From Mycobacteriaceae bacterium (GTDB taxonomy: Bacteria > Actinomycetota > Actinomycetes > Mycobacteriales > Mycobacteriaceae): 64,000 nt of DNA. Within the stretch, counting starts at the first letter, position 1, and each line of letters begins with the position of its first letter. The notes under the pieces were generated by a model. It worked only from the letters and a program-made list of their open reading frames with translations. It did no database searches and was not told the DNA's origin. Made by a program: the position numbers and the translations under genes. Shown here piece after piece: positions 47,995-58,983 of this stretch. Location: positions 62,001-126,000 of the forward strand of contig JAIEPH010000031.1 in assembly GCA_019749805.1 (NCBI GenBank). Direction: 5' to 3'.

Positions 47995-48681
47995 ATGGAC
48001 ACTTCCTCACCGCCAGAGCGCCATTCCCCATCGTGGTCGGGACCGACGAACCCCGAAAGCGTGCTGCCCGTCGTCGTCGCAGTGCTGACAGCCATGGCGC
48101 TGCAACTGTGGATTCCGAAGGGCTACACACTGCTGCCGCGTTGGCCGCTGCTGGTGTTGGAGGCTCTGTTACTGGTCGTGCTCTTGGGCGTCAACCCACT
48201 GGTGATGCGCCGTCGGACGCTGCTCGGAAGGTGTTCTGCGTGGATACTGTTGGCCGCCATCGCCGTCGACAACACACTGTCGGCGATCGTGCTCGACGTC
48301 AGCATTCTCACCGGTCAAGTGAGCAACGACGCGGCGGTTCTCCTTGGCAGTGGAACGGCGATCTTCATCACGAACATCATCGTGTTCGGCATCCTCTACT
48401 GGGAACTCGACCGCGGCGGCCCGTTCGCGCGACACACCGGCGGACGCCCCTATCCTGATTTCATGTTCCCGCAGATGGCGAGTCCAAATCTGGCCAAACC
48501 GGGTTGGCGTCCGACATTCGTCGACTATCTGTACCTCAGCATCACCAACGTATTGGCGTTCTCGCCGACTGACACCATGCCATTGGCTCGTTGGGCCAAG
48601 CTGCTGATGACCGTGCAGGCGATGGTTGCGTTATCCACTGCTGGACTCGTAATCGCAAGGGCGGTGAACGTTTTGGGCTGA
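47995..48681 (+). CDS. Four- to six-TM membrane protein, DUF1345-like / ion-channel-like
   Basis: 228 residues with TM segments at about 24-42, 48-68, 80-100, 115-135 and 200-222. The conserved patch FVDYLYLSITNVLAFSPTDTMPLARWAKLLM between the last helices resembles the pore-like region of DUF1345 and potassium-channel-type proteins. No selectivity-filter GYG is present, so a channel role is uncertain. ATG 47995 is used. Convergent with the PEP mutase-like gene (13 bp). Confidence 0.7.
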   Translation: MDTSSPPERHSPSWSGPTNPESVLPVVVAVLTAMALQLWIPKGYTLLPRWPLLVLEALLLVVLLGVNPLVMRRRTLLGRCSAWILLAAIAVDNTLSAIVLDVSILTGQVSNDAAVLLGSGTAIFITNIIVFGILYWELDRGGPFARHTGGRPYPDFMFPQMASPNLAKPGWRPTFVDYLYLSITNVLAFSPTDTMPLARWAKLLMTVQAMVALSTAGLVIARAVNVLG

Positions 48682-48694
48682 CTGCTACGCGTTT

Positions 48695-49495
48695 CTAGCG
48701 ATTGGTGAACAGGCTGTTGAGCTCGTAGAAGCTCGCCGATTCTGCCAGCCCCGCGAACGACCCCTCGTCGAAGATGCGGCGTGCGGCCGAGAGGAACGCG
48801 CCCCACGCGACACGCGTCAACGCGGATCCGACGCTGACCCGCCGCACCCCGAGTTCCGCCAGATCGTTGACCGTCAGCCCCGTGTCCGACGACATCAGCA
48901 CGTTGACGGGCGCGGGGCGCAGCGCGTCGACGAGGGCGGAGATGTCTTCTCGCGTCCGCACTCCCGGTGCATAGAGCACATCTGCTCCCGCCTCCGAGAA
49001 AGCCTGCAACCGAGTGATCGCCTCGCGCAGCGGATCGGGGCGATCGTAGAGAAAGCACTCCGCGCGTGCGGTGAGGAGCACATCGGCGCCGTCGATGGCG
49101 GCGTACGCGACGCGTACCCGTTCCACGGCCTCCGGCAACGAATACAGCGGCTCCTCGGCGCCGCCTCTCGTGTCCTCGATGGACAAGCCGGCGACACCGG
49201 TTGCCACACATCGCCGAACGTTGGCGGCCAGCCCGTCCAGATCATGGGCGTATCCGGCCTGGAAGTCGGCGTTCACCGGCAACTCGACCGCGTCGACGAT
49301 CTCGGCGATGTTCCGCAGCGCGCCATCCACGCCCAGCGCGGTCGGCGTATCGGGTAACCCCCGTGCAAAACAGGCACCGGCACTCGTCGTGGCCAGTGCG
49401 GGAAAGCCCATGGCCGCGAGCGCGATCGCCGTCCCGCGGTCCCACGGATTCGGAATGACGAAGCAGCCGCGTTCGTGCAGTTCGCGAAACGACAT
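48695..49495 (-). CDS. Isocitrate lyase / PEP mutase superfamily protein
   Basis: 266-residue TIM-barrel protein of the ICL/PEPM superfamily. NPWDRGTAIALAAMGFPALATTSAG is the usual N-terminal signature, PVNADFQAGYAHD gives the Mg-binding Asp, and VAGLSIEDT the following acidic site. The KKCGH loop of isocitrate lyase is absent, so true isocitrate lyase activity is unlikely. A C-C lyase such as an oxaloacetate- or methylcitrate-type enzyme is possible. Its ATG shares 1 nt with the dnaE1 stop. Confidence 0.85.
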   Translation of the reverse strand: MSFRELHERGCFVIPNPWDRGTAIALAAMGFPALATTSAGACFARGLPDTPTALGVDGALRNIAEIVDAVELPVNADFQAGYAHDLDGLAANVRRCVATGVAGLSIEDTRGGAEEPLYSLPEAVERVRVAYAAIDGADVLLTARAECFLYDRPDPLREAITRLQAFSEAGADVLYAPGVRTREDISALVDALRPAPVNVLMSSDTGLTVNDLAELGVRRVSVGSALTRVAWGAFLSAARRIFDEGSFAGLAESASFYELNSLFTNR

Positions 49496-52400
49496 CAGCC
49501 CAGGCAGCCGGGGCCCAGCAGCGCCTTCAGATCACCCATCAACGCCGATGACGCCGTCACCCTCAGGGATGCGTCGAGTTCCAGTGTGGTGATGCGCTCG
49601 CCGCTGATCAGCCGCAAGTGCACCTGCGCGGTTCCAGGATGACGGGCCAGCACCTGCTTGAGTGCGGTCACCTTGTCGACCGTGCATTGGCGGGTCGGCA
49701 GCGTGACGGCCACCGGACGATTGACCTGCGCACTCGAAAAATCAGGTACGACAAGGTCGTTGGCGATCAGCGAGATCCGGTCGTCACGGATCGCAACCTT
49801 GGCCCCCACTAGGACCACCGCATCATCGGCGATCTCGGCGCCGAACGTCGAGTACGTCTGCGGAAAGAACAGCACCTCGATACCGCCGGTGAGGTCTTCC
49901 AATTGCGCTGACGCCCAGGGCAACCCGTTCTTGTTGACCCGCCGGTTGACCGACGCCAGAATTCCGCCGATCCGCACCTGCGTCTCGTTGGCGACATCGC
50001 CGTCGAGAATCGCCGGAATCGCCGTGTCGACCTGCGCCGACAGCAGATGCGCGATGCCGTTGAGCGGATGCCCGGACACGTAGAGGCCGAGCATCTCGCG
50101 CTCCAGCGCCAGCTTGTGCTTGTCCTCCCACTCCTCGTCGGGCACCTTGATGGTGAACACCGCGTCGGTGGCCGTGTCCGCACCGCCGAACAGGTCGAAC
50201 TGACCCATCGCCTCGGCCTTCTTCGTCCCGAGCACCGAATCGACCGCATCGGTATGGATCAGGAACAGCCCCTTACGCGGATGCCCCAGCGAGTCGAACG
50301 CGCCCGCCTTGATCAGCGATTCAGTGACCTTCTTGTTGCAGGCGGCGATATCGATCTTGTTGAGGTAGTCCGAGAAGTCGATGAACTTACCCTTGTCGGT
50401 GCGCGAACCGATAAGCGAGGCAACGACATTCGCGCCGACGTTGCGCACAGCGCCCAGCCCGTACCGGATGTCCTCCCCCACCGAGGCGAAGTTGAGGCTC
50501 GACTCGTTGACATCGGGCGGCAGCACGGTGATGCCGAGCCTGCGGCAGTCGGCGAGGTAGACCGCCGCCTTGTCCTTGTCGTCGCCGACCGACGTCAGCA
50601 GCCCGGCCATGTACTCGGCCGGGAAGTTGGCCTTCAGGTAGGCGGTCCAGTACGACACCAGGCCGTAGCCGGCGGCGTGGGATTTGTTGAAGGCGTAGTC
50701 GGCGAACGGCAGCACCGTGTCCCACAGCGCCTTGATGGCCGCCGCCGAGAATCCGTTGGCCTTCATGCCCTCGGAGAAGCCCTCGAATTCCTTCTCCAGG
50801 ACTTCGCGCTTCTTCTTGCCCATGGCTTTTCGCAGAATGTCCGCTCGGGCGAGCGAATAGCCGGCGACCTTCTGCGCGATGCGCATGATCTGCTCTTGGT
50901 AGACGATCAGACCGTAGGTCTCGGCGAGGATCTCGCGCAGCGGTTCTTCCAACTCTGGATGGATGGGCTTGATCGCCTGGCGGTTGTTCTTACGGTCGGC
51001 GTAGTCGTTGTGGGCGTTCATGCCCATCGGTCCTGGCCGGTACAACGCGATGACCGCGACGACGTCCTCGAATCCGGTGGGCTGCATGCGGCGCAGCAGA
51101 TCACGCATCGGGCCGCCGTCGAGCTGAAACACCCCGAGCGTGTCACCGCGGCCCAGCAGCGCATACGCGGCCGGGTCATCGAGCGGCACACTTTCGAGGT
51201 CGAGATCGATTCCGCGGTTTGCGCGGATGTTCTCCAGGCAGTCGCCGATGATGGTGAGGTTCCGCAGGCCGAGGAAGTCCATCTTCAGCAGACCGATGGC
51301 CTCGCACGAGGGGTAGTCCCAGCCGGTGATGATGGCGCCGTCCTGCGGCCGCTTCCACAGCGGAATCGCGTCGACCAGCGGCTCGCTGCTCATGATCACC
51401 GCGCACGCGTGCACGCCGGCGTTACGGACCAGGCCCTCCAGACCGCGGGCCGTCTCGTAGATGGTGCGCACGTCGGGGTCGGTGTCGATCAGCCCGCGAA
51501 CCTCGGCGGCCTCCTTGTACCGCTCGTGGTTCGGGTCCGTGATGCCGGACAGCGGGATGTCCTTGGCCATGATCGGCGGCGGCAGCGCCTTGGTGATCCG
51601 GTCGGCGATCGCAAAGCCGGGCTGGCCGTAGTTGACTCGGGCCGAATCTTTCAGCGCCGCTTTAGTTTTGATGGTGCCAAAGGTGATCACCTGCGCCACC
51701 CGGTCGCTGCCCCACTTGTTGGCCGCGTAGCGCAGCATCTCACCGCGGCGACGGTCGTCGAAGTCGATGTCGATGTCGGGCATCGACACACGTTCGGGGT
51801 TCAGGAACCGCTCGAACAGCAGGCCGTACGGGATGGGGTCGATGTTGGTGATACCCAGCGCGTAGGCGACCAGCGATCCCGCGGCCGAACCTCGTCCCGG
51901 CCCCACCCGAATTTCGACCGAGCGCGCGTAGTTGATGAGGTCGGCGACGATGAGGAAGTAGGACGGGTAACCCTTTTCGCAGATGACCTTGATCTCAAAG
52001 GCGGCCCGCTCGATGTACTCGGTGGGTACCGCCGCGCCGGGGAAGCGGCGCTGCAGACCGGCGTCGACCTCATGCTGCAGCCAGCTCGCCTGGTCGTGAC
52101 CCTCGGGAACCGGGAAGATCGGCATTCGGTCTTTCGGCGTCCAGACGTCGGCGTAGCTCTGCACCCGTTCGGCGATCAGCAGTGTGGAATCGCATGCACC
52201 GGCGACCTCGCCGTCCCACAGCGCGCGCATCTCGGCGGCCGATTTCAGGTAGTAGCCGTCGCCGTCGAACTTGAACCGATTGGGGTCCGACAGCGTCTTG
52301 CCGGTCTGCACACACAGCAGCGCCTCGTGGTTGCGGGAGGCGTCGCGGGTGACGTAATGGCAGTCGTTGGTGGCCAGCGGGGGGATGCCGAGCTTCTGGC

Positions 52401-53028
52401 CGATCTCCAGCAGGCCCTCGCGGACCCGGCGCTCGATGTCCAGGCCGTGGTCCATCAACTCGAGGAAATAGTTGTCGGGTCCGAAGATCTCCCGCCACTT
52501 GGCGGCCGCCTCGAGGGCCTCCCGTTCGTGTCCGAGCCGCAGCCGCGTCTGCACCTCGCCCGACGGGCAACCGGTGGTCGCGATGATGCCATCGGCGTTT
52601 TCGGCGATGATCTCGGCGTCCATGCGCGACCACTTGCCGAGCTGGCCCTCAAAGGACGCCAGCGACGACAGCTTGAACAGGTTGCGCAAACCGGTCGCAT
52701 TCTCGGCGACCATCGTCATATGCGTATAGGCCCCGCTGCCCGACACGTCGTCGGACTTCTGCGACGGGTCACCCCACAGGACGCGTTTGGTGTCGAAACG
52801 TGAACCCGGGGCGATGTAGGCCTCGACGCCGATGATCGGCTTGATGTCCACATCGGTCGCTGCGTTGTAGAACTCGCTGGCGCCGAACATGTTTCCGTGA
52901 TCCGTCATGCCGATCGCGGGCATTTCCAGCCGTTGCGCCTCGGCCAGCATCGGCGTGACCTTCGCGGCGCCATCCAGCATCGAATACTCGGTGTGGTTAT
53001 GCAGGTGCACGAAGGACGACGAGTTCAT
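49495..53028 (-). CDS. dnaE1: DNA polymerase III alpha subunit, replicative
   Basis: Main replicative polymerase, 1177 residues. The N-terminal PHP domain begins [19 protein letters not shown] with its metal-binding histidines intact; in mycobacteria this domain is the proofreading exonuclease. The palm carries [15 protein letters not shown] and the catalytic aspartates in [13 protein letters not shown]. Helix-hairpin-helix segments follow, and the C-terminal OB fold includes [18 protein letters not shown]. Length and order match mycobacterial DnaE1. A TAGACT -10 at 53038-53043 lies 9 nt before the ATG. Confidence 0.97.
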   Translation of the reverse strand: MNSSSFVHLHNHTEYSMLDGAAKVTPMLAEAQRLEMPAIGMTDHGNMFGASEFYNAATDVDIKPIIGVEAYIAPGSRFDTKRVLWGDPSQKSDDVSGSGAYTHMTMVAENATGLRNLFKLSSLASFEGQLGKWSRMDAEIIAENADGIIATTGCPSGEVQTRLRLGHEREALEAAAKWREIFGPDNYFLELMDHGLDIERRVREGLLEIGQKLGIPPLATNDCHYVTRDASRNHEALLCVQTGKTLSDPNRFKFDGDGYYLKSAAEMRALWDGEVAGACDSTLLIAERVQSYADVWTPKDRMPIFPVPEGHDQASWLQHEVDAGLQRRFPGAAVPTEYIERAAFEIKVICEKGYPSYFLIVADLINYARSVEIRVGPGRGSAAGSLVAYALGITNIDPIPYGLLFERFLNPERVSMPDIDIDFDDRRRGEMLRYAANKWGSDRVAQVITFGTIKTKAALKDSARVNYGQPGFAIADRITKALPPPIMAKDIPLSGITDPNHERYKEAAEVRGLIDTDPDVRTIYETARGLEGLVRNAGVHACAVIMSSEPLVDAIPLWKRPQDGAIITGWDYPSCEAIGLLKMDFLGLRNLTIIGDCLENIRANRGIDLDLESVPLDDPAAYALLGRGDTLGVFQLDGGPMRDLLRRMQPTGFEDVVAVIALYRPGPMGMNAHNDYADRKNNRQAIKPIHPELEEPLREILAETYGLIVYQEQIMRIAQKVAGYSLARADILRKAMGKKKREVLEKEFEGFSEGMKANGFSAAAIKALWDTVLPFADYAFNKSHAAGYGLVSYWTAYLKANFPAEYMAGLLTSVGDDKDKAAVYLADCRRLGITVLPPDVNESSLNFASVGEDIRYGLGAVRNVGANVVASLIGSRTDKGKFIDFSDYLNKIDIAACNKKVTESLIKAGAFDSLGHPRKGLFLIHTDAVDSVLGTKKAEAMGQFDLFGGADTATDAVFTIKVPDEEWEDKHKLALEREMLGLYVSGHPLNGIAHLLSAQVDTAIPAILDGDVANETQVRIGGILASVNRRVNKNGLPWASAQLEDLTGGIEVLFFPQTYSTFGAEIADDAVVLVGAKVAIRDDRISLIANDLVVPDFSSAQVNRPVAVTLPTRQCTVDKVTALKQVLARHPGTAQVHLRLISGERITTLELDASLRVTASSALMGDLKALLGPGCLG

Positions 53029-53037
53029 AGGGACGCC

Positions 53038-53043
53038 AGTCTA
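53038..53043 (-). promoter_or_regulatory. Predicted -10 (TAGACT) of dnaE1
   Basis: TAGACT fits TANNNT and ends 9 nt before ATG 53028, implying a leader of only a few nucleotides. Confidence 0.35.
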
Positions 53044-53095
53044 TGGCCGTCCTCCGACAGATCTCGGCGTGTCGCGTTGCGTGTCTTGCCGCCTG

Positions 53096-53659
53096 TCAAT
53101 TGGCCGGAAACCGCCGCGCGCCGGCCTCCAGTGGCAGCCTCAATCCGTTGACCAGATAGCTGACCGTTCGGTACGTGCCGGCCAGCATGATCAGCTCGAT
53201 AATCGCCTCGTCGCTGTAATCGGCCGCCAACGCCGACCACAGGACGTCATCGATCGTGCAATTCTCCTGCAGCCCGTCGCACAGCCGAATCAGCAGTCGA
53301 TCGGCGTCGTCCCAGCAGGCGTCATCGGGTCCCCCGGTGACCAGCGACGCGATCTGGGCCTCGGTGAGGCCGGCCTTCGCTGCGTAGACGGCGACGTGCA
53401 CACCCCATTCGTATTCGGCTCCGCAGGATGCGGTGACTCGATCGATGACGATCTCGCGTTGCCGGATCGTCAGATGGCCCCGATCGAGCAGTCCCGAATT
53501 GAAGAGTTTGAAGAATAGACGCCGATCACGGGCCATGGTCGTGAAGAGCGTCAGCGGCGGGGCGCCCCGCATGACGGCATCGACGGCTTCCTGCACATCG
53601 CGCGGTAGCGGCATCGGCGCCGGTCCGATGCGGGCGCTATGAGTTTTATAGCTAATCAT
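53096..53659 (-). CDS. Carboxymuconolactone decarboxylase / AhpD-like protein
   Basis: 187 residues from ATG 53659; a frame to 53950 runs antisense to the regulator. Resembles the AhpD/CMD family: LTIRQREIVIDRVTASCGAEYEWGVHVAVYAAKAGLTEAQI. The usual CXXC of AhpD is reduced to a single Cys (SCGAEYEW), as in many actinobacterial CMD proteins, so peroxidase activity is uncertain. A TAAAGT -10 7 nt upstream predicts a leaderless transcript. Divergent from an HxlR regulator. Confidence 0.85.
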   Translation of the reverse strand: MISYKTHSARIGPAPMPLPRDVQEAVDAVMRGAPPLTLFTTMARDRRLFFKLFNSGLLDRGHLTIRQREIVIDRVTASCGAEYEWGVHVAVYAAKAGLTEAQIASLVTGGPDDACWDDADRLLIRLCDGLQENCTIDDVLWSALAADYSDEAIIELIMLAGTYRTVSYLVNGLRLPLEAGARRFPAN

Positions 53660-53666
53660 GCTTGCG

Positions 53667-53672
53667 ACTTTA
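53667..53672 (-). promoter_or_regulatory. Predicted -10 (TAAAGT) of the AhpD-like gene, leaderless
   Basis: TAAAGT ends 7 nt before ATG 53659. An inverted pair CTTTA (53668-53672) and TAAAG (53693-53697) spans the 39-bp divergent gap and could be an HxlR operator. Confidence 0.45.
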
Positions 53673-53698
53673 AGCGTCTCTGCTACAAAATGTAAAGC

Positions 53699-54037
53699 AT
53701 GACGTCGCCGAAGATCGGCTCCCCGGCCCGCGGGTCGCAATCGGGCAGACCGATCATGGTGGCGCTGGACATGCTGGGCAGACGCGGAGCGCTGCGCGTG
53801 CTGTGGGAGTTGCGAAGCGGCCCTTTGACATTTCGCGCACTTCAAACCGCGTGCGACAGCAATCCCGGCTCGTTGAACACGAGGCTGAAGGAACTGCGCA
53901 CACTCGAAATCGTCGAACATGACGCGGGCGGCTACCGGCTCACCCGACACGGGAGTGGCCTTATCGAGGCTCTACGACCGCTGCAGACGTGGGCAGATGA
54001 GTGGGCCGCCGATCAGAACGCAGCCGATCCAGCCTGA
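53699..54037 (+). CDS. HxlR-family winged-helix transcriptional regulator
   Basis: 112 residues. The HxlR core is seen in LDMLGRRGALRVLWELRSGPLTFRALQ, then SNPGSLNTRLKELRTLEIVEHDAGGYRLTRHG. The family's usual N-terminal cysteine is missing, so direct redox sensing by that Cys is unlikely. Probably regulates the divergent AhpD-like gene across a 39-bp interval (inference). The 3' end overlaps a possible small gene on the other strand. Confidence 0.88.
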   Translation: MTSPKIGSPARGSQSGRPIMVALDMLGRRGALRVLWELRSGPLTFRALQTACDSNPGSLNTRLKELRTLEIVEHDAGGYRLTRHGSGLIEALRPLQTWADEWAADQNAADPA

Positions 54038-54143
54038 GCCACCGCTTGACCTCGGGTTTCGGCGGCAGTTGCCATCCGATTTGGGCGACGACGCCGGCTG
54101 CGACGAGGCCCGCAACCATCGTGGTGAACCAGAAGCCGGGCAT
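53961..54143 (-). CDS. Possible small single-TM protein downstream of rarD
   Basis: 60 residues starting MPGFWFTTMVAGLVAAGVVAQIGWQLP: one TM helix (about 4-24) followed by a basic tail. Its ATG is 9 bp after the rarD stop, and a TAGCGT -10-like element (54150-54155) lies 6 nt before it. The last 77 bp are antisense to the HxlR gene. No family recognised. The case rests on position, hydrophobicity and the -10; it may be spurious. Confidence 0.42.
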   Translation of the reverse strand: MPGFWFTTMVAGLVAAGVVAQIGWQLPPKPEVKRWLRLDRLRSDRRPTHLPTSAAVVEPR

Positions 54144-54152
54144 GCCTCAACG

Positions 54153-55097
54153 CTAGGGCGCAGGAGGCGCCGAGGAATCGGGTGTTTCCCTATGTTCTGC
54201 TTCGCGTTCCGGGTTGCGGGGGCCCTTCGGCGACGTGGTGCGCGCCCGCCACAGCGCGTCGGCGCTGAACACCAACAGGGCGAGCCAGATGAGCGCGAAT
54301 CCCAGCCAGCGCGCGGGCGGCATCGGTTCGTGGCCGACGAATATGCCCCAGGTCAGTTGCATCGCCGGGGTCAAGTAGAAGAGCAGCCCCATCGTCACCA
54401 GCGGCAGCCGCTGAGCCGCCGCGGCGAACAGCAGCAGCGGCAGCGCCGTCACCGCACCTGAAAGGACGAGGAGCGCGATGTGGCCGGCGCCGAAGTCGGT
54501 GAAGGTACCCGGTCCCGAGCCCTCGAGTACGGCGATATACGCGAGCGCCAAGGGTGCGGCTACCGCTGCCTCTATGCCGACGCTGACCCGCGGATCGGTC
54601 GGTACCACCTTCTTCACGGCGCCGTAGAGTCCGAACGACAGCGCCAGCCCGAGTCCGATGACCGGGGGTGCGCCGACCTCGACGGTGAGCACGACGACAG
54701 CGACCACGGCGATGGCCAACGCGCCGAGCTGAGCACGGTTTAGCTTCTCGCGAAAGATCAACAGCCCCAACGCGACAGTGACCAACGGGGTGATGAAGTA
54801 GCCCATTGCCGCGTCGACGACGTGGCCGTTGTTGACGGCGTAGATGTAGATGCCCCAGTTGATGGAGATGAGCGCCGACGCGCATACCAGCAACAGCCAG
54901 ACCCTAGCCGTCATGGCGCGGAGGTCGCGAAACCGGCGCGCCGCGGCGATGACGAAGACCATCAGCACGCTCGTCCACACGATCCGGTGTGACAGCACTT
55001 CGAGCGCACTCGCCGGTTTCAGTAGGGGAAAGAACGCGGGGAACACACCCCACATCGCGTAAGCGCCGATGCCGTAGAGAAGTCCCGTCGTTCTCAC
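54153..55097 (-). CDS. rarD: EamA/RarD-family drug/metabolite transporter
   Basis: 314-residue inner-membrane protein with ten TM helices arranged as two EamA repeats. The N-terminus [23 protein letters not shown] and the [29 protein letters not shown] segment are typical of RarD. Substrate unknown. GTG 55097 overlaps the rluD stop by 4 nt, placing it in the lspA-rluD-rarD transcript. Confidence 0.93.
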   Translation of the reverse strand: MRTTGLLYGIGAYAMWGVFPAFFPLLKPASALEVLSHRIVWTSVLMVFVIAAARRFRDLRAMTARVWLLLVCASALISINWGIYIYAVNNGHVVDAAMGYFITPLVTVALGLLIFREKLNRAQLGALAIAVVAVVVLTVEVGAPPVIGLGLALSFGLYGAVKKVVPTDPRVSVGIEAAVAAPLALAYIAVLEGSGPGTFTDFGAGHIALLVLSGAVTALPLLLFAAAAQRLPLVTMGLLFYLTPAMQLTWGIFVGHEPMPPARWLGFALIWLALLVFSADALWRARTTSPKGPRNPEREAEHRETPDSSAPPAP

Positions 55098-56023
55098 AGC
55101 TCGTGGTGCCGCAGCACCTCGAGCGCGTGCTGCAGATCAGGTGGGTACGGACTGGTGATCTCGACGCGGCGCCCGTCGGCGGGATGCGCGAACGCCAAGG
55201 AGCAGGCGTGCAGCCACTGGCGTTCCAGCCCGAGCTTGCGGGCCAGTGTCGGGTCCGCGCCATAGGTGAGGTCGCCGGCGCACGGATGATGCAGCGCCGC
55301 GAAATGCACCCGGATCTGATGGGTGCGGCCGGTTTCCAGCTCGACGTCGAGCAGGCTGGCGGCTTGATGTGCCTCCAGCGTGTCGTAGTGGGTGATGCTG
55401 TGCCTGCCACCTTCGCTGACCGCGAATTTCCAGTCGTGTCCGCGATGGCGGCCGATGGGCGCGTCGATGGTGCCACTGGACGGATCGGGATGGCCCTGCA
55501 CCAGTGCGTGATAACGCTTTTCGACGGTGCGCTGTTTGAACGCGCGCTTGAGCGCCGTGTACGCGCGTTCCGAGATCGCCACCACCATGACGCCCGAGGT
55601 TCCGACGTCGAGTCGATGCACAATGCCCTGGCGCTCATGGATTCCAGATGTGCTGATGCGGAAACCTGCCGCGGCGAGGCCGCCGAGCACCGTCGGCCCG
55701 CTCCAGCCGACCGTGGCATGCGCCGCTACGCCGGGCGGCTTGTCGACCGCGACGATGTCGGAATCGGAGTACAGGATCGACATGCCGTCGATCTGGACGG
55801 GCGTATTCTCCACCGGCGCAGGCGCTTCCGGCAGGCGTACTTCGAGCCAGGCCCCGGCGACCAACTTGTCGGATTTCCCCGCGGGCGCACCGTCGACGTC
55901 GACGCCGCCGTCTTCGGCCAGTGCCGCCGCGGCCGTCCGCGACAGCCCGAGCAGCCGCGCCAGACCCGCGTCGACACGCATGCCTGCCAGCCCTTCCGGG
56001 ACCGGCATCGAGCGGGTGGTCAC
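55094..56023 (-). CDS. rluD: RluA/RluD-family pseudouridine synthase (Rv1540-like)
   Basis: Isomerises uridines in rRNA (RluD-type sites inferred). 309 residues from GTG 56023. The N-terminal S4 domain (about 15-75, [31 protein letters not shown]) is followed by the catalytic domain with [16 protein letters not shown], whose Asp is the nucleophile, and [20 protein letters not shown] 56023 overlaps the lspA stop by 4 nt. Longer frames upstream lie in lspA. Confidence 0.94.
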   Translation of the reverse strand: MTTRSMPVPEGLAGMRVDAGLARLLGLSRTAAAALAEDGGVDVDGAPAGKSDKLVAGAWLEVRLPEAPAPVENTPVQIDGMSILYSDSDIVAVDKPPGVAAHATVGWSGPTVLGGLAAAGFRISTSGIHERQGIVHRLDVGTSGVMVVAISERAYTALKRAFKQRTVEKRYHALVQGHPDPSSGTIDAPIGRHRGHDWKFAVSEGGRHSITHYDTLEAHQAASLLDVELETGRTHQIRVHFAALHHPCAGDLTYGADPTLARKLGLERQWLHACSLAFAHPADGRRVEITSPYPPDLQHALEVLRHHEL

Positions 56024-56595
56024 TCTGACGAGTCGCCCGTACGGCGCCCGACGGTGTCGAAGTCGAAACCGAACAGCGACAGCGCGACGAGCAGTATCGC
56101 CCCGCCGACCACCGACGGGTCGGCGACGTTGAACACCGGCCACCACCCGACCGAGAAGAAGTCGACGACGTGGCCCCGCAGGGGGCCAGGCGACCGGAAG
56201 AATCGATCGACCAGGTTGCCCATCGCCCCGCCGAGGATCATCCCGAGGCCAAGTGCCCACCACGGCGAAACCAGGCGGCGGCCCATCCAGATGATCCCGA
56301 TGACGACCGCGGTAGCGATCAGCGTCAGCACCCACGTGTAGCCGGTGGCCATCGAGAACGCGGCACCCGAGTTGCGGACGAGGGTCCACGTGACGGTGTC
56401 ACCGATGATCGAGACGGGCTGGCCGGGGGTGAGCAGCCTGACGGCGAGCACCTTGGTGACGATGTCGATGATCAACACAATTCCCGCGACCGTCAGCAGC
56501 AGCCGGAGTCGGCGCCGCGGCGCGGGCTGCTCCTCCTGCGTCGGTGCCTCGGTGCCAGTCGTGGCCTCGTCCGACGCCGGGGATTCATCAGTCAC
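56020..56595 (-). CDS. lspA: Lipoprotein signal peptidase (SPase II)
   Basis: Aspartyl protease that cuts lipoprotein signal peptides after Lgt modification. 191 residues from GTG 56595. A charged acidic and Pro-rich cytoplasmic start (about 1-30) precedes four TM helices. The catalytic aspartates lie in GNLVDRFFR and [12 protein letters not shown], with the conserved [10 protein letters not shown]. It works with lgt, which is also in this window. Divergent from ansA. Confidence 0.95.
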   Translation of the reverse strand: MTDESPASDEATTGTEAPTQEEQPAPRRRLRLLLTVAGIVLIIDIVTKVLAVRLLTPGQPVSIIGDTVTWTLVRNSGAAFSMATGYTWVLTLIATAVVIGIIWMGRRLVSPWWALGLGMILGGAMGNLVDRFFRSPGPLRGHVVDFFSVGWWPVFNVADPSVVGGAILLVALSLFGFDFDTVGRRTGDSSE

Positions 56596-56637
56596 TCCCC
56601 CATCATTCCAGGGCCGGAATACGTAAGAATTCCACCC

Positions 56638-57561
56638 ATGGCTCGCCTCGTCGTCATCACCACCGGCGGCACCATCGCCACCAGCGCCGACGACCGCGGC
56701 GTGAAGCGCCCGACCCGAACGGGCGCCGACCTGACTTCCGGGCTCGACGTGCAGGTCGTCGACCTGATGGCGGTGGACAGCTCGATGCTCACGCTCGCCG
56801 ACTGGGACCGGATCAGCGCGGCGGTGGGCTCTGCGTCGGACGCCGACGGCGTCGTGATCACGCACGGTACCGACACAATGGAGGAAACCGCGCTGTGGCT
56901 GGAGCTGACGTATGACGGGCGAGCCCCGGTCGTGCTCACCGGGGCGCAGCGCAGTGCCGACGCCCCCGACGCCGATGGTCCGGCCAATCTGCGCGATGCG
57001 CTGACGGTCGCCGCGAGTCCACGCGCGCAGGGGCTGGGTGCACTGGTGAGCTTCGCGGGCACGGTGTGGCAACCGCTCGGCCTGCAAAAGGTTGCGACGG
57101 CGGATCTGCGGGGTTTCGCAGGGGTGGCCATCGGCTCGGTGTCGGATGCGACGTTCGCGGTACAGGCCGCCAAGGACCGCCCGTTCCTTGCGGCCGCCTC
57201 GGCGGCGGATGCGCCGAGGGTGGACACCATCGGGGTGTATCCGGGCGCCGACGCTGTGGCGATGGACGCGTGCGTCGCCGCAGGAGCGCGGGGGCTGGTA
57301 CTGGCGGCGCTGGGTTCGGGCAATGCGGGCGCCGCCGTGATCGAAGGCGTACGACGGCACCGCCGCGACGGTGTCGCCGTCGCGGTGTCGACGCGCGTGC
57401 CCGATGGACGGGTCAGCCCCGGGTACGGCCCGGGCCGCGAACTCGCCGACGCCGGCGCGGTGATGGTGCCGCGACTGCGTCCGCCCCAGGCCCGCGTCCT
57501 GCTGATGGCCGCGCTGGCGGCCGCTTCGCCCGTCGCGGACGTGTTCGCGCGCTGGGGCTGA
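56638..57561 (+). CDS. ansA: L-asparaginase
   Basis: Hydrolyses asparagine to aspartate and ammonia. 307 residues from ATG 56638; a longer frame from 56170 is antisense to lspA. Catalytic threonines are in [12 protein letters not shown] (about 5-16) and [35 protein letters not shown] supplies further substrate contacts. No signal peptide, so a cytoplasmic type as in M. tuberculosis AnsA. 30 bp separate it from convergent dinX. Confidence 0.94.
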   Translation: MARLVVITTGGTIATSADDRGVKRPTRTGADLTSGLDVQVVDLMAVDSSMLTLADWDRISAAVGSASDADGVVITHGTDTMEETALWLELTYDGRAPVVLTGAQRSADAPDADGPANLRDALTVAASPRAQGLGALVSFAGTVWQPLGLQKVATADLRGFAGVAIGSVSDATFAVQAAKDRPFLAAASAADAPRVDTIGVYPGADAVAMDACVAAGARGLVLAALGSGNAGAAVIEGVRRHRRDGVAVAVSTRVPDGRVSPGYGPGRELADAGAVMVPRLRPPQARVLLMAALAAASPVADVFARWG

Positions 57562-57591
57562 TGTGCAGGAATCGTGAGCGTTGCGGTTCGG

Positions 57592-58950
57592 CTAACTCTG
57601 GTGGCGGCTGAGCTCGTCGAGATAGTCCGCCCAATCCAGGCTGTCGACGGGGTTGGCCCGGGCGATCTCCGGATCGTCCGCCCGCAGCGTGTGCACCGGG
57701 CCCGGTCCCGTTCCGCGGGTTTCGAAACGCACCGTCATCACGCCGTGACCGGCGCCCTGGATCCACCCGTGCCCGTGGGTGGTGTGCACGACGTCGTCTC
57801 CGATCCGCCAGGCCGGCGGCGTGGCTGCGGTTTCCGTCAGCGTCGGCGGCAACTGCGAGCCCGAGACCTCCTCCGCCAGCAACTCGAGATCGGGGAACAG
57901 CGACTCCTGCTGAACCTCCGACAGTCCTGAAAAGCCAACGCCGACAAGGCGGATGGGCCCCACCTCGATCGGGTCGAGCAGCAGCCGCCGAGCAGTCGCA
58001 ATCAGGGTGGCGGCGTCGGTAATGGCGTACGGCAGCGTGGCCGAGCGGGTGAGGATTCCCATGTCGGACTTCTTCAGCTTGACGGTGATGGTGCGCGCGC
58101 CGCGACCGTCTTTCTGTAGCCGGGTGTGGGCGTGCTCGCCGATGCGCGCGATGGCTTCCCGTAGCTGGTCGAGGGTCGTGAGGTCCTCTGGGAACGTCGA
58201 TTCGGCGCTGATCTGCTTGGCGGGCGAATTCTCGGCGACGGGTCGGTCGTCGATGCCGCGGGCCAGCCGGTGCAGCGCCGCGCCGACGGTGCCGCCGAGG
58301 ATGTCGGCGGCTTCGGCATCGCTCAGTGCGGCGAACGCCCCGATGGTGTCGATGCCGAGTCGGTGCAGCTTTTCCTCGGCGACCGGTCCGATGCCCCACA
58401 GCCGGCGCACGGGCAACGCGTCGAGCAGCACCCGCTCCTCGCTGCGCGAGACCACCCGGATGCCGTTGGGCTTCGCGAGGTCCGAGGCGATCTTGGCGAC
58501 CTGCTTGCCCGATCCGGCGCCGACGGACGCGACCAGCCCCGTTTCGTCGAGCACCCTGGACTTCAGCGTCCGGCAGAACGTTTCGACGTCGTCGGCCGAG
58601 GCGCCCGCGAGTTCGGCGGGCTCACCGAATGCCTCGTCGAAGGAGAGCTGCTCGAGCACCGGAACGAAGCCGCGCACGGTGTCGAACACGCGGCGGCTGG
58701 CGACGCCGTAGACGACACCACGTGGCGGCAGGACAACGGCGGTGGCGCCCACCATTCGCCTGGCCATGTGCATGGGCATCGCCGAGCGGGCGCCGAACAC
58801 CCGGGACTCGTAGCTCGCGCCGGCAACCACCCCGCGGCCGCCCAGCCCACCCACCAGCACCGGCCTGCCTCGGAGGGTGGGTCGGGTCAGCTGCTCGACC
58901 GACGCGAAGAACGCGTCCATGTCGAGATGCAGCACCCACCGACCTTCCAC
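57592..58950 (-). CDS. dinX: Y-family DNA polymerase IV (DinX type)
   Basis: Translesion polymerase, 452 residues from GTG 58950 ([21 protein letters not shown]), matching Rv1537; a longer frame to 59058 overlaps the divergent gene. Catalytic acidic residues: LDMDAFF (about 9-15) and QLSFDEAF. Fingers, thumb ([14 protein letters not shown]) and little finger ([13 protein letters not shown]) follow. A C-terminal extension of about 100 residues ends without a visible clear QLXLF clamp motif; QESLFPD near 350 may serve. A TAGCAT -10 lies 8 nt upstream. Confidence 0.94.
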   Translation of the reverse strand: MEGRWVLHLDMDAFFASVEQLTRPTLRGRPVLVGGLGGRGVVAGASYESRVFGARSAMPMHMARRMVGATAVVLPPRGVVYGVASRRVFDTVRGFVPVLEQLSFDEAFGEPAELAGASADDVETFCRTLKSRVLDETGLVASVGAGSGKQVAKIASDLAKPNGIRVVSRSEERVLLDALPVRRLWGIGPVAEEKLHRLGIDTIGAFAALSDAEAADILGGTVGAALHRLARGIDDRPVAENSPAKQISAESTFPEDLTTLDQLREAIARIGEHAHTRLQKDGRGARTITVKLKKSDMGILTRSATLPYAITDAATLIATARRLLLDPIEVGPIRLVGVGFSGLSEVQQESLFPDLELLAEEVSGSQLPPTLTETAATPPAWRIGDDVVHTTHGHGWIQGAGHGVMTVRFETRGTGPGPVHTLRADDPEIARANPVDSLDWADYLDELSRHQS

Positions 58951-58958
58951 ACCCGCCG

Positions 58959-58964
58959 ATGCTA
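58959..58964 (-). promoter_or_regulatory. Predicted -10 (TAGCAT) of dinX, leaderless or nearly so
   Basis: TAGCAT ends 8 nt before GTG 58950. No LexA/SOS box was seen in the 33-bp divergent gap. Confidence 0.4.
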
Positions 58965-58970
58965 TTTCGC

Positions 58971-58976
58971 TAGCCT
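58971..58976 (+). promoter_or_regulatory. Predicted -10 (TAGCCT) of the ferritin-like gene, leaderless
   Basis: TAGCCT ends 7 nt before ATG 58984, supporting that start. Confidence 0.45.
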
Positions 58977-58983
58977 GACGTCC

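Noticed and set aside
53660..53698. Strong HxlR operator
   Set aside because: Only a 5-bp CTTTA/TAAAG pair with a 20-bp spacer; too weak to list as a separate site.
58951..58983. LexA/SOS box controlling dinX
   Set aside because: No TCGAAC-N4-GTTCGA-like sequence is present in the divergent gap.
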